NCBI GenBank assembly: GCA_964406095.1
Contig: CAYOQJ010000099.1
Coordinates: forward strand, 50,680 to 114,679
Source of the DNA: M55B167 sp964406095
GTDB taxonomy: Bacteria; Verrucomicrobiota; Kiritimatiellia; RFP12; UBA1067
Direction of reading: 5' to 3'
Length of the DNA: 64,000 nucleotides
Positions 54,979-63,862 of this stretch are shown here, piece by piece. Both the position numbers and the translations under genes were made by a program. The notes beneath the pieces are model-generated. The model was not told the origin of the DNA and made no database searches. It saw nothing but the letters and a program-made list of their open reading frames with translations. Each line of letters begins with the position of its first letter. Position 1 is the stretch's first letter.

Positions 54979-55698
54979 TTATGATTGTGTAAATATAATG
55001 TCAGGCACGAGGCGGCTAACGGAAAAATTGTCGATTTTCAGACGGCTCTGAAAGGTACGGAAGGCGAAATAGCCCTCATTCAGCGGATTTTCATCTTGCG
55101 CCTGCAGACGCAACGCACCGTCGATATAATACTCCAGTAAACTCCCTTTTTTGACAATCTCAATCTGATAGCGATGTTTTGCCCGGCTGTGATATGCGTA
55201 AGTTTCACTAAGCAGCCTGAATCCCGGGCAGCGGCGAATTCTGATACGACCCTGATCCTCTCTGGTCAGATCATTGACGAAGGTGAAGATGTAGCCGTTC
55301 ATTTTATGATATGCCTTATAAGGTGCATATCTCCGTTGCGCTGTGGTTCTTTCTGGGCTACTTCCGTCAGGCATAGTGTAAAAGAGAAAGACATTAATAT
55401 TGTTTTTGCCGGAGTGCGAGTGTTCAACAGTAACATCAAAGGTAATGCGTAGATCACCTTTGATCGGTGTTCGATTCCAAACCGTGCAGGTGTCACCTGA
55501 AACGCCACCCTTTTTGGGGTCAGCTGGGTCGGCATTGATCAACAACTGCCCCTCTTTGATCGCGACACCGCATCCGCCCTCGACATACCAATTTTTTATC
55601 CCCTGGGAAAAATCATCTTTTAGCACCACACTCTGATCGGTTATGCACCCGACAGTCGTTCCCAAAATCATCAGCACTGCAGAGATCATTCTATTCAT
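54979..55698 (-). CDS. Lipoprotein with concanavalin-like fold (DUF1961-like)
   Basis: The N terminus 'MISAVLMILGTTVGCITDQ' has a clear lipobox. The body begins 'LKDDFSQGIKNWYVEGGCGVAIKEGQLLINADP' and ends 'RLKIDNFSVSRLV', the start and end of a jelly-roll glycan-binding or hydrolase-like fold, as in DUF1961. 'HKMNGYIFTFVNDLTREDQGRIRIRRCPGF' is a central segment. It lies just downstream of the lyase-propeller gene on the same strand, suggesting joint function at the cell surface on the same polysaccharide (inference). No catalytic residues can be named. Confidence 0.65.
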   Translation of the reverse strand: MNRMISAVLMILGTTVGCITDQSVVLKDDFSQGIKNWYVEGGCGVAIKEGQLLINADPADPKKGGVSGDTCTVWNRTPIKGDLRITFDVTVEHSHSGKNNINVFLFYTMPDGSSPERTTAQRRYAPYKAYHKMNGYIFTFVNDLTREDQGRIRIRRCPGFRLLSETYAYHSRAKHRYQIEIVKKGSLLEYYIDGALRLQAQDENPLNEGYFAFRTFQSRLKIDNFSVSRLVPDIIFTQS

Positions 55699-55739
55699 TT
55701 TATAATTGTCCTTTTCTGTTTCTATGCGACATACCGGCC

Positions 55740-58700
55740 CTAGTCAAGCAGATACAGCCGATTGTCTGAGCTGACGGCCAGCGTTTGAGTGTCGCTGACC
55801 ACGCGTGGCGGTTCCAACGCATTCGGATTGTAGCGATACGGCAGTTTGGTTTTAATATCACTTCTATCCAGAGCATACACATAGCCATCCATGGATGTTG
55901 TATAAAGTAAATCGTGCTTTGCCGCCATGGATGTTAGCGGTGCTGGCAGAGTATAATAAGCAACTCTTTTGAAATCCGTTCCTACAAATGTGACGATGCC
56001 GCTGAAAGCGGCCACTGCCACCCGGCATTGCTCATCCTGAAACGGCACAACACTCTGAGGTTGCCCTCCGACATTAAGCTGTTTACCCCCGAGGGGATTA
56101 TCTTTAAGGGCTTCGGCATACAAGTAGCCATCTTTGCGTCCGACTACGATCTCCTTTTTCCCGTCATGGTTCAAATCAAATATCTGCGCGTCGATATCAA
56201 AAGGTGAGGTTGTAGTGCGCGTCAACTGCTTCCCGTCGGCATTGAGTACGACATGATAGTAGTATTCGTTGCCGATGAAAACTTCGTCTTTGCCGTCGCC
56301 GCTGAGGTCACCAGCCGCGCCGCCGCAGGCACCGTGCGTACAACGTTTGAACCAACGTTTTTTACCATCGAGATCATACACCAGATAACACCATGACTCC
56401 GCTCCAGCCACGATCGAGGGTGGCGCATCAGTTCCATCCAGATAAGCGGGAAAAATGGTTGTTACATTACCGTATCGTCCCGAGTAAATCGGCACCTCCT
56501 TATGCCAAATTTGATTAGCACCTTTATCAAGGGCGAAAAGGTTCCCGGCGGAAACCTTCTTTACAGAATTCAGGAATCTGCCGTTCACTCCAACCATCCA
56601 TCGCGATTTGGCACCCGCACTGATGTGGGCAATCGTGTTGATTGGCTCTTTAAATTTTCGTTCAGCCATAATTTTCCCATTACGGTCTATCAGCTTAAAT
56701 GAACCATCGGTCAGACCGACAGCAAATGTTCCTTTACTGACTGCAAGGGAACTCACCGGTTTTTCAAATACAAGTACCTTTGCGAATTTTTTTTCCGGCA
56801 CATTGATAACCGGCAAAGGGGTATTCGGCGTCCCCTGGTTTGCGGATGATGCAAGCGCAAAGAGGATTTGACGAATCGATTCACGCTCGGCTTTATCGCT
56901 GAAAATGAGTGCTGTTGTCGCGCTCGTTTTAACTTTTAAACGATGCCCGCCGATTACAACCTGTGTCGCATTTTCAGCCAGCACTCCATGCGGTCCGATA
57001 AAACATGAATCGGCTTTCACTTTGAGTTGTGGCAGATCAAGCTCACCCAGCACCGCCACTCGAGGAAACGCGCCGGCAAGCGCGATATAGGCGTTATCCG
57101 CCAATCTGCGAAGCTCAATCTGCGCCGAATCTTCAGGCAGAGGAGCAAGGTAGTTAAAGAAAAGGTTAGTTTCCCCCTTATCCATCATCCGGGAATGGAA
57201 CTGCAGTAGCGACCGGGTATTCTGATCAGAGTAACGATAGGTCGGCAGAACTGTGTTGGCACGACCGTGCGAGGTTTCACGTCTGGTGAAGAATGTTTTC
57301 GATGAACCGCAGCCCTCACTGACTGCGAAACGGCTGGGAACGGAGGGATTGTCGCTTTTACGCTGCGAGACAACGAACCCCTGCGGCGATATTTTTATGA
57401 TGCCGGTACTGCGAAACTGGTTGACAAAGCGGTAGTCACCAGGGCGGGTGACAACGGCTGCGTCTACTACCCAGAAGCCGCCAGCACTCTCCCATGCCAG
57501 GCGTCGATAGTGGTTGACGCCGTTATAACTTTCCAGCAGCAGCGCAAGCAAGGCAAAATCGCGCGCTTCGGTCTGGACTTCGGCAACAACCTGAGCCGCC
57601 ATGTTGCGGCTTGGTTTGAAGTAGCGCCGTCGATCAGGCACCAGGCCATCGCGAATTACATTGAGCACATTGTGATCCTCGGCATGACGATTGATATAAT
57701 GTCCCTCGAAGAGCCAGATATGCCGACCGTTGATATACTGACAGATGCCAGCGGCGTCATCGTGCCCATGCGGGGCACTGGTCAGTCCATTGATCGCAAG
57801 AAAATCGGAGGTGATTTCCCACCCGCTGCGGAAGATAGCCTTGTTCAATACAGGCCTTTTGAATTCGGGATAACGGCTATGCTGATTCAGCAGAAAATCA
57901 TCAAGGGTGAAGGTGTTCATACCAAGATATGACGGATTGCTTATCGGCTGAATCTCTGCATCCATTCTGATTATTTCAGCCATGTTAACATGCACTTTGC
58001 TCTTTGAATGTCTGGCGATAAGATCGATCAGGAAGGCACACTCCCGGTCGTTCAGGATATCAACCGCATCAACCAGCATTGAAAAGGGGCTCACGCCTTT
58101 AATAGCGAAAGCATCCCCGTAGCCAGGAGTGAAACCTAGATGGTTAACAAGCATTTTTGCGAAGAAAACCGCCTTTTCGTAACGTTCATTGCGGAAGAAA
58201 TCGATATCATATTTTCCACTGGCCAGCGCGTGATTGATAAAAATCCGATACACAAGAAAATGATAGCCGGCGGCATCTTCCGGTGATACGGGATGATCCT
58301 GAACACCGGCGAAAACATGATTAGCGACCGTCTGCCAGTAGCGGGCCGGTTCATAGTTCAGGCGTTCAAGCAGATAGCGGGATGTATGGTAGACAGAACG
58401 GGCGGCAAACAGATAGTGATTGGTCAGATACTTCCGCTCGCCCTTGGCATAAAGCCGCGCCGGGGTGGTCATCTCCCAATAGTCCATGGCATCTTCCATA
58501 AAACACCGCATCAACTCTGCGGCATCGCGACGGTGTTTCGCAGTGAAAGCGGCGGAGTTTTCCACCAGAAAAACAAACTGAGGAACCATGTGGAAGGTGA
58601 AGGTCTGCGGTTTGCCGGTATAGGATTGTTTGCCAAGCTCATAATTTTTCAACATAAAGCCAATCAGCTTACCAACCATTGCGGCATAACTTTCGTTCCC

Positions 58701-59417
58701 AGTGTCACGATATGCCTGCGTGAGAGTTCTGAGAACTCGTGTGGTCACTCTTGACGGAGCATCGCGGTCACCGTCGGCATAATACTCCTGCGCCTGGTCA
58801 TAGTAGTGTCCAGCATCGTGATATTTTTTTATCTGTCCTGAATCAACTGTGAACGGCAGAGCTGTCGGGGCAGGAAAACGCTGTAGAAAGCGATTAACAG
58901 ATTTATCGACCTGCTCTTTTGTTTTGCCACCGAAATAGATCACACCTCTACGCCAATCCAAAACCTGCGGAAACACACGTAACTCATAATCAGTTGTGTG
59001 CTCTTCTATAAAATTGTTAGCCACCAGTTCGCGCAACAACATGTTGCTGTTATTCGCGCCGAAGAGGATCAGGTGCTCTGAGCCGTCGCTGTGATCCGCA
59101 ACCTCTCTGATCGGAAATGTGACACCCCAGACCGCTGCCAATCTTTTTTGGATAGTTTCTGCCCACTCAGCATGGAGATTGTCTTTCTGCACCGCTATGA
59201 CAGCTGACGGTTTGCCGTTTTGAATCGCTGCCAACACGGTCGGCCATTTTTTAAGCTTTATCTCAGCCGGCAATTCAGAAGTAAAGGTGCGCTCCAGCAC
59301 AGCTGCTTGCGCGGAGCCTCCCTTACGTTGTTGCTCTTGCTTCGTTTCCCCCGTGGCCTGCACCTGATTTATGCTGATCAGACAGAAAAAGCCGGTGATA
59401 ATAACAAGTTGCCGCAT
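55740..59417 (-). CDS. Heparinase II/III-like polysaccharide lyase fused to a beta-propeller
   Basis: The start at 59417 ('MRQLVIITGFFCLISINQVQA', preceded by GAGGAAAT) gives a signal peptide; the frame extends 49 codons further up without one. Residues about 40-190 form an alpha/beta domain, 210-540 a helical toroid ('DRDAPSRVTTRVLRTLTQAYRDTGNESY', 'MVPQFVFLVENSAAF'). Then comes 'GLTSAPHGHDDAAGICQYINGRHIWLFEGHY...HNVLNVIRDG' (near 546), the hallmark of heparinase II/III-type lyases, and a beta-sandwich to about 860. From about 880 to the end is a propeller with two Ca-type FG-GAP loops ('GDLSGDGKDEVFIG' near 1039, 'FDLNHDGKKEIVVG' near 1084). Such a lyase-propeller fusion is unusual. Substrate (uronic-acid polysaccharide) is inferred from the fold. 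Confidence 0.72.
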   Translation of the reverse strand: MRQLVIITGFFCLISINQVQATGETKQEQQRKGGSAQAAVLERTFTSELPAEIKLKKWPTVLAAIQNGKPSAVIAVQKDNLHAEWAETIQKRLAAVWGVTFPIREVADHSDGSEHLILFGANNSNMLLRELVANNFIEEHTTDYELRVFPQVLDWRRGVIYFGGKTKEQVDKSVNRFLQRFPAPTALPFTVDSGQIKKYHDAGHYYDQAQEYYADGDRDAPSRVTTRVLRTLTQAYRDTGNESYAAMVGKLIGFMLKNYELGKQSYTGKPQTFTFHMVPQFVFLVENSAAFTAKHRRDAAELMRCFMEDAMDYWEMTTPARLYAKGERKYLTNHYLFAARSVYHTSRYLLERLNYEPARYWQTVANHVFAGVQDHPVSPEDAAGYHFLVYRIFINHALASGKYDIDFFRNERYEKAVFFAKMLVNHLGFTPGYGDAFAIKGVSPFSMLVDAVDILNDRECAFLIDLIARHSKSKVHVNMAEIIRMDAEIQPISNPSYLGMNTFTLDDFLLNQHSRYPEFKRPVLNKAIFRSGWEITSDFLAINGLTSAPHGHDDAAGICQYINGRHIWLFEGHYINRHAEDHNVLNVIRDGLVPDRRRYFKPSRNMAAQVVAEVQTEARDFALLALLLESYNGVNHYRRLAWESAGGFWVVDAAVVTRPGDYRFVNQFRSTGIIKISPQGFVVSQRKSDNPSVPSRFAVSEGCGSSKTFFTRRETSHGRANTVLPTYRYSDQNTRSLLQFHSRMMDKGETNLFFNYLAPLPEDSAQIELRRLADNAYIALAGAFPRVAVLGELDLPQLKVKADSCFIGPHGVLAENATQVVIGGHRLKVKTSATTALIFSDKAERESIRQILFALASSANQGTPNTPLPVINVPEKKFAKVLVFEKPVSSLAVSKGTFAVGLTDGSFKLIDRNGKIMAERKFKEPINTIAHISAGAKSRWMVGVNGRFLNSVKKVSAGNLFALDKGANQIWHKEVPIYSGRYGNVTTIFPAYLDGTDAPPSIVAGAESWCYLVYDLDGKKRWFKRCTHGACGGAAGDLSGDGKDEVFIGNEYYYHVVLNADGKQLTRTTTSPFDIDAQIFDLNHDGKKEIVVGRKDGYLYAEALKDNPLGGKQLNVGGQPQSVVPFQDEQCRVAVAAFSGIVTFVGTDFKRVAYYTLPAPLTSMAAKHDLLYTTSMDGYVYALDRSDIKTKLPYRYNPNALEPPRVVSDTQTLAVSSDNRLYLLD

Positions 59418-59509
59418 ATTTCCTCGATTCAAAAATTTCACTCCCCACCTTTCAACTTCTGATTTTTCTTTGGTTCTCGATGTAGATTGCTGTGGATATA
59501 GACAAAGCC

Positions 59510-60004
59510 TCATTTCTGCTCTGGCGACCGACTCCCAGCGGCACTCTCCCTTTCCAAAAACCATTTCAACCGCAAATCCTGCAATGACGGCAATTCGCTC
59601 CTGAGATCGAGAGGTGCCGAACCCGGCTCATCCGGACTCAAAGCTCTGATTGCTTCGTCGGGAAGAGATTCGCGCGCCGGAATTTTCAAGACATACGGCC
59701 TGTTATGGAGATAAAAACCGCCATAATAACCGGGATAGCCATAGTAGCCGGGATAGCCATAGCAGCCGGGATAGCCGTAACTGTCATACCAGCGGCTCTC
59801 ATCTGGGTAGCGGTATGCATTATGAACTCCACCATACAGTGAAAGGTCATAGGAGCGGTAGTGGGTGTAGGGATAGGGATAGTAGTGCGGATAATAGGGT
59901 GCCCAACCCCAGCCCGAACCGATTGTCACCACGGTTTCGTCATCTCCTCGCAGAAGAGAGCTGAGCATGACAAATGCAATTAACAATTTGTATCTTTGAA
60001 CCAT
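59510..60004 (-). CDS. Tyr/Pro/Gly-rich secreted protein, unknown function
   Basis: The chosen ATG gives 'MVQRYKLLIAFVMLSSLLRG', a short signal peptide; a longer GTG-started form up to 60160 is possible. The middle is rich in Tyr, Pro and Gly ('WAPYYPHYYPYPYTHY'). It contains three imperfect copies of GYPG(C/Y)Y, encoded by an 18-base tandem repeat at about 59719-59780. The C terminus is charged ('DLRSELPSLQDLRLKWFLERE'). Low-complexity tyrosine-rich proteins of this kind often sit in the envelope. No family recognised. It lies upstream of the lyase-propeller gene on the same strand, 92 bases apart. Confidence 0.5.
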   Translation of the reverse strand: MVQRYKLLIAFVMLSSLLRGDDETVVTIGSGWGWAPYYPHYYPYPYTHYRSYDLSLYGGVHNAYRYPDESRWYDSYGYPGCYGYPGYYGYPGYYGGFYLHNRPYVLKIPARESLPDEAIRALSPDEPGSAPLDLRSELPSLQDLRLKWFLERESAAGSRSPEQK

Positions 60005-60519
60005 AAGTGAACTTATCTTTTGATTCCTGAAAACAAACCTGCCGACTATGTTATCTGATTTCCGCGCAGATGAAAGCAGAAACAACAATAACAAACAAAA
60101 AAGTGACAATGTCAAACATGCGTTGCGCAAATTGGTCTTCAACCGGTTGGCCAATTTCACATCAAGTCAGTCATCGGTCCAGAGACTTCTCTCCACACCG
60201 GATAACCGCTAGACCGCCTGAACACTGTGGGCCGATATCTGAGTCTCGCTACCGTGGACGATCATCGTCTTTTTTCTGGGTACCGCACTCTATGTTTTTT
60301 ATTTTCGGCATTCTGGCCACTGGCAGTGCGTTGCTGATTCATATTTCCAAATCTCGATATTGTCATTAAAGTGCCGTAATGCTATGATTCAAAGATTGAG
60401 GTGCAAAGTGACTAAACTGCCTTTCGGATATGTCGACACTCTTCCCCACAACACCGCCTGGCGACGTAATACTTCAGAAACAACCGAAAAATACAGATGA
60501 TCATTTAAACAGGAGAATT
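60005..60519. other. Spacer of about 515 bases before mutM, no gene recognised
   Basis: A 99-codon plus-strand frame at 60070-60369 lacks a ribosome site and has atypical composition until a hydrophobic end, so it is not called. A stretch at 60426-60447 resembles 40842-40863, and GTGACTAAACTG at about 60408 recurs in similar form near 8709 and 23281. The promoter of mutM is probably here but none is clear. Confidence 0.4.
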
Positions 60520-61377
60520 ATGCCTGAACTGCCGGAAGTTGAAACAGTCGTTCGAGGATTGAATGACAGCAGACTATGCGGTTGTAAGATTTTGAATGTT
60601 AAAATTGGCTGGCCACGCACAATTGCAAACCACTCTGTCACGACCTTCAACGATAAAATCAGAGATCGTGTTATTACGAGTGTCATACGCCGCGGCAAAT
60701 ATATTGTGATCACTCTCGATAATCAGGCACGGCTCTTTATTCATCTGAGAATGACCGGCAAACTGCTGATTAAACCGGCAGCATTCAACCCCGGACAGCA
60801 TGACCACGTTGTTTTCACTCTGCACGATAAACGCAGACTGGTGTTCAACGACACCCGTAAATTCGGACGGATCACGCTGATCGAATGCGAAGACTGCCCG
60901 ACCGATAAACTGGGACCCGAGCCGCTCAGCCGCAACTTCACACCCGCTCTTTTTCGCGTCGCACTGCACTGCAAAAAACGGCAGCTCAAACCGTTGCTAC
61001 TCGATCAAAGCTTTGTGGCCGGCCTAGGCAACATATATGTGGACGAAGCACTCTGGCAGGCACGCCTGCATCCCGAGCGCATCGCCGGATCACTCAGTAA
61101 CGCCGAGTGCGATGCACTGCACCGGGCAATCCGAGCTGTGCTGAAAAAAGGAATAAAAAACTGCGGCACCACTTTGGGCGGAGGCAGCTCCAACTTTTAC
61201 AGTGTCGCCGGCAACAAGGGGCACAACGCCGATCATCTCAATGTTTTCCGACGCACCGGCGAACCTTGCCCAGCCTGCGGTTCAACGATCATCCGGATCA
61301 TCGTAGGCCAGCGCAGCACACATCTCTGCCCCGCCTGTCAGAAAAAATCAGGTGTGCCGTCCGCAGATCAGATTTGA
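60520..61377 (+). CDS. mutM: Formamidopyrimidine-DNA glycosylase
   Basis: MutM (Fpg) excises 8-oxoguanine and cleaves the abasic site. The N-terminal catalytic proline and glutamate are seen in 'MPELPEVETVVRGL' (P2, E3). 'FIHLRMTGKLLI', 'FNDTRKFGRI' and 'FVAGLGNIYVDEALWQARLHPER' are family-typical. The C-terminal zinc finger 'CPACGSTIIRIIVGQRSTHLCPACQ' is intact. The ATG follows AGGAGAATT; the frame extends upstream but is not used. Length is 285. It overlaps by 30 bases, tail to tail, with a small minus-strand frame. Confidence 0.95.
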   Translation: MPELPEVETVVRGLNDSRLCGCKILNVKIGWPRTIANHSVTTFNDKIRDRVITSVIRRGKYIVITLDNQARLFIHLRMTGKLLIKPAAFNPGQHDHVVFTLHDKRRLVFNDTRKFGRITLIECEDCPTDKLGPEPLSRNFTPALFRVALHCKKRQLKPLLLDQSFVAGLGNIYVDEALWQARLHPERIAGSLSNAECDALHRAIRAVLKKGIKNCGTTLGGGSSNFYSVAGNKGHNADHLNVFRRTGEPCPACGSTIIRIIVGQRSTHLCPACQKKSGVPSADQI

Positions 61378-61653
61378 GAGCCGTTGCAGTTCAACTACAT
61401 CCATGGTTTCTACCAGAATACTGAATTCTTTCACAAATTTCATCACCGTATTATCGTTATGTTGCTGTGCCCACAAATCAAGATCAGCAGCCAGTCCACG
61501 TGTGACCGCAATATTGATTCCCTCAGCCAGACCTGCAAAACGCTCTTCAAAATCACAGCGCCTATCATCCTCTTCGACAGTTCTTACAGAGGCTGTAACG
61601 GTGACACTCCCCTTTTCAGTAAATTTTAGAGCATTGCTGATCAGATTTATCAT
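61348..61653 (-). pseudogene. Orphan histidine-kinase N-box fragment with Hpt-like tail
   Basis: The frame opens 'MINLISNALKFTEKGSVTVTA', the N-box of hybrid histidine kinases. It continues for 80 residues that do not contain the G boxes; the end ('VMKFVKEFSILVETMDVVEL') vaguely recalls an Hpt tail. Its ATG overlaps the stop of the preceding kinase gene (ATGA), so it could still be translated by coupling. The simplest reading is the remnant of a second, larger hybrid kinase after deletion of its middle. A small functional protein cannot be ruled out. Confidence 0.45.
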
Positions 61654-63167
61654 ACATTCTTATACTCCAGCGGCAGTACGATGCGGAAAGTGGTACCACA
61701 CTTTCGTCGACGTGGCAAATTTTCAAGAGAACCTCCCAACCTTTTGACAATACTTTTACAGACCACCAGACCGAGTCCGAGTTTATCCGGCTTGGTTGTT
61801 GCAAAGGGAGTGAAAAGACGATCCGCAATAGCAGAACTTATTCCGGCTCCGTTATCAGCAATATAGATGTTAATCTGATCGTCATCCAGCCGGGAGTACA
61901 GCAAAACTTCGGGTTGGGGAACCGGATGCTCCTGCAGCGATTCACATGCGTTTTTAATCAGAGCGACAAGCACCTGCTGAAGACCATCTCTGTCCATATA
62001 GACATCGGTCAGACGATCAAAACCTCTTTGCACAAAGGTGATGCTCATAGCCAAGCTCTCACGTTTGAACAGCTGCAAGGTTCGCCTGACTAAATCTTGC
62101 AAATTAAAGCTTTCAAGCTGCAGCGGTCGACGACTCACAACACTGCGCATACGTTCAACAACACTCTTGGCCCGCATAACCTCATCTTCGACATCTCTGG
62201 CTATTTCAAAAAGCTCCTGCTGTTCAAAATTACCATGCCGTACAAAGAGAGTGATTGTGTTGACATTCAATGCAATTGAAGCCAGCGGCTGATTGAGTTT
62301 ATGCGCAAGCTGCATCGTCGACTCAACCATGGCACTGTAACGTTCGTCAACCGCAAGTTTGCTTTCAAGACTCATCTCCTCGTATAGCATCATCATAAGT
62401 TCCGTTACATCCTGCACAGAACCGAAGACTTTGAAATAATTTTCCTCTCTGATAAATTCCACCCAGACTCGCAGAATTTTTTTCTCGCCGTTAATCCGAC
62501 AGGCTGCCAGCTCTTTGAATATCCCTCCCATACGCTGCGCCTCGTTCCAGCGTGCCGCCACACTACGTCTGTCAACAGCATCGCAGTTCAGAAGATTTCG
62601 AAAATCAGCGACGCTGAAATTTTCTGCATCCTTCTCATCCAAAGCCATGATCTTTCGGAACTGAGCTGAACATCTGCAAACTCCGCTCCGGTTAGCAAAC
62701 TGTGTGAAAGTCCAGTGACCTGTTCTTGAGAGCTTTTCAGAGACAACATGATATCTGTTCAGCCTTTCCAGCTCACGCCTTGTTTTGGAAAGATTGATCA
62801 GATTGGCTACCCGTGTGCGAAGTACCATCTCGCATATCGGTTTGGCAATGAAGTCATTTCCACCAGAACTGAAAGCGTCCTGATGACTGTCAACCGAGTC
62901 GTCGGCAATGATGAACAATACAGGTATATCCGCCGTTACAGGATTATCGCGGATTACCCGGTAGACTTCGTAACCGCTCATGCCTGGCGTCATCACATCC
63001 AGCAGAATCAAATCCGGCGGCGCAGCCTGAGCTTTGCAAATTCCGTCCTCACCGTCCTCCGCAACCTGAATTGTATAGCCACATGGCAGTAAAAAAGTGG
63101 CCACCAATTGATTGTTGACGGAATTATCGTCAATCACCAGTATTTTTTCATTGTGTAATTCATCCAT
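61650..63167 (-). CDS. Hybrid sensor kinase: receiver, PAS, FixL-like histidine kinase
   Basis: The 505-residue cytoplasmic protein has an N-terminal receiver domain ('ILVIDDNSVNNQLVATFL', phospho-Asp D57 in 'LILLDVMTPGMSG', Lys in 'FIAKPI'). A PAS-like region follows (about 140-255). The dimerisation domain carries H289 in 'MQLAHKLNQPLASIALNVNTI', as in FixL/DctB-type kinases. The ATPase has N406 ('ALIKNACESL'), 'IYIADNGAGI' and 'KLGLGLVVCKSIVKRLGG'. No membrane segment is seen, so it senses an internal signal or phosphorylation of its own receiver. It follows the FixJ-like gene by 23 bases and is probably its partner. Confidence 0.85.
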   Translation of the reverse strand: MDELHNEKILVIDDNSVNNQLVATFLLPCGYTIQVAEDGEDGICKAQAAPPDLILLDVMTPGMSGYEVYRVIRDNPVTADIPVLFIIADDSVDSHQDAFSSGGNDFIAKPICEMVLRTRVANLINLSKTRRELERLNRYHVVSEKLSRTGHWTFTQFANRSGVCRCSAQFRKIMALDEKDAENFSVADFRNLLNCDAVDRRSVAARWNEAQRMGGIFKELAACRINGEKKILRVWVEFIREENYFKVFGSVQDVTELMMMLYEEMSLESKLAVDERYSAMVESTMQLAHKLNQPLASIALNVNTITLFVRHGNFEQQELFEIARDVEDEVMRAKSVVERMRSVVSRRPLQLESFNLQDLVRRTLQLFKRESLAMSITFVQRGFDRLTDVYMDRDGLQQVLVALIKNACESLQEHPVPQPEVLLYSRLDDDQINIYIADNGAGISSAIADRLFTPFATTKPDKLGLGLVVCKSIVKRLGGSLENLPRRRKCGTTFRIVLPLEYKNV

Positions 63168-63190
63168 TTCACGCCACACCGATGCAAAGT

Positions 63191-63862
63191 TTACTGTCGA
63201 TGTTCCGGCAACGCGACATCTTCGCGGTCAATCACTCCGGCCTCAGCCAAAACCATGGACAACCTGACCAGTTGAGCCACCGAAAGTGCCTGCATTTTAT
63301 CCATCACCCTGGCCCGATGTACCTTAACGGTGGTCTCGGTGATGCCGCTCTGATCAGCTATTGTTTTATTGAGCAATCCGCGAACCACGCCCAGAAAAAC
63401 CTCGCGTTCACGTGCTGTCAACCGCTCATATCCAATGCGGGCACTTTGCAGTAGTATCGCTGCTTCATGCCTCTTATAACTTCTCAGAAAAGCCTCTTCA
63501 ACCACCTTGAGCAACTGTTCGTTGTTAAACGGTTTGCTCAAAAAATGCACAGCCCCCCGTCGAAAAGCCTGAACACTGTTCTCCAGATCACCATGACCAG
63601 TGATAAATACAACCGGCACTTCCGGCATTTCTGCATTCATGCGCTCCTGCAGTTCCATGCCATCCATTTTCGGAAGATGGATATCCAACAAAGCACAACA
63701 GACATCAGCCTGCTTTAAAGCCGCACCCAGAAAACTCTGCGCATCCGGAAAAACCTCATAATCATATCCAGACTCCTTCATGAGACGAGCAATCGCCCTG
63801 CCGACCTGCTCATCATCATCAACGATATATACAACAGCCTTACGCCACAGTTTATCTTTCAT
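63191..63862 (-). CDS. FixJ-family response regulator (receiver + LuxR-type HTH)
   Basis: The start at 63862 ('MKDKLWRKAVVYIVDDDEQV') follows GAGGTTGAT; a longer open frame upstream was rejected. The receiver has D60 in 'CALLDIHLPKMDGMELQERM', 'VVFITGHGDLENSVQAFRRGAVHFLSKPF' as in FixJ/TodT proteins, and a C-terminal LuxR HTH ('LTAREREVFLGVVRGLLNKTIADQSGITETTVKVHRARVMDKM'). Phosphorylation should come from the adjacent FixL-like kinase. The regulated genes are not visible in the window; the last 138 bases of the window contain no recognised gene. Confidence 0.9.
   Translation of the reverse strand: MKDKLWRKAVVYIVDDDEQVGRAIARLMKESGYDYEVFPDAQSFLGAALKQADVCCALLDIHLPKMDGMELQERMNAEMPEVPVVFITGHGDLENSVQAFRRGAVHFLSKPFNNEQLLKVVEEAFLRSYKRHEAAILLQSARIGYERLTAREREVFLGVVRGLLNKTIADQSGITETTVKVHRARVMDKMQALSVAQLVRLSMVLAEAGVIDREDVALPEHRQ

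Noticed and set aside
59418..59564. Longer N terminus for the lyase-propeller protein
   Set aside because: The signal peptide and ribosome site are at 59417; the extension is hydrophilic and low in similarity to anything secreted.
60070..60369. 99-codon plus-strand frame with a hydrophobic end
   Set aside because: No ribosome site, biased first half, and it overlaps the possible upstream extension of the Tyr-rich gene; nothing recognisable.
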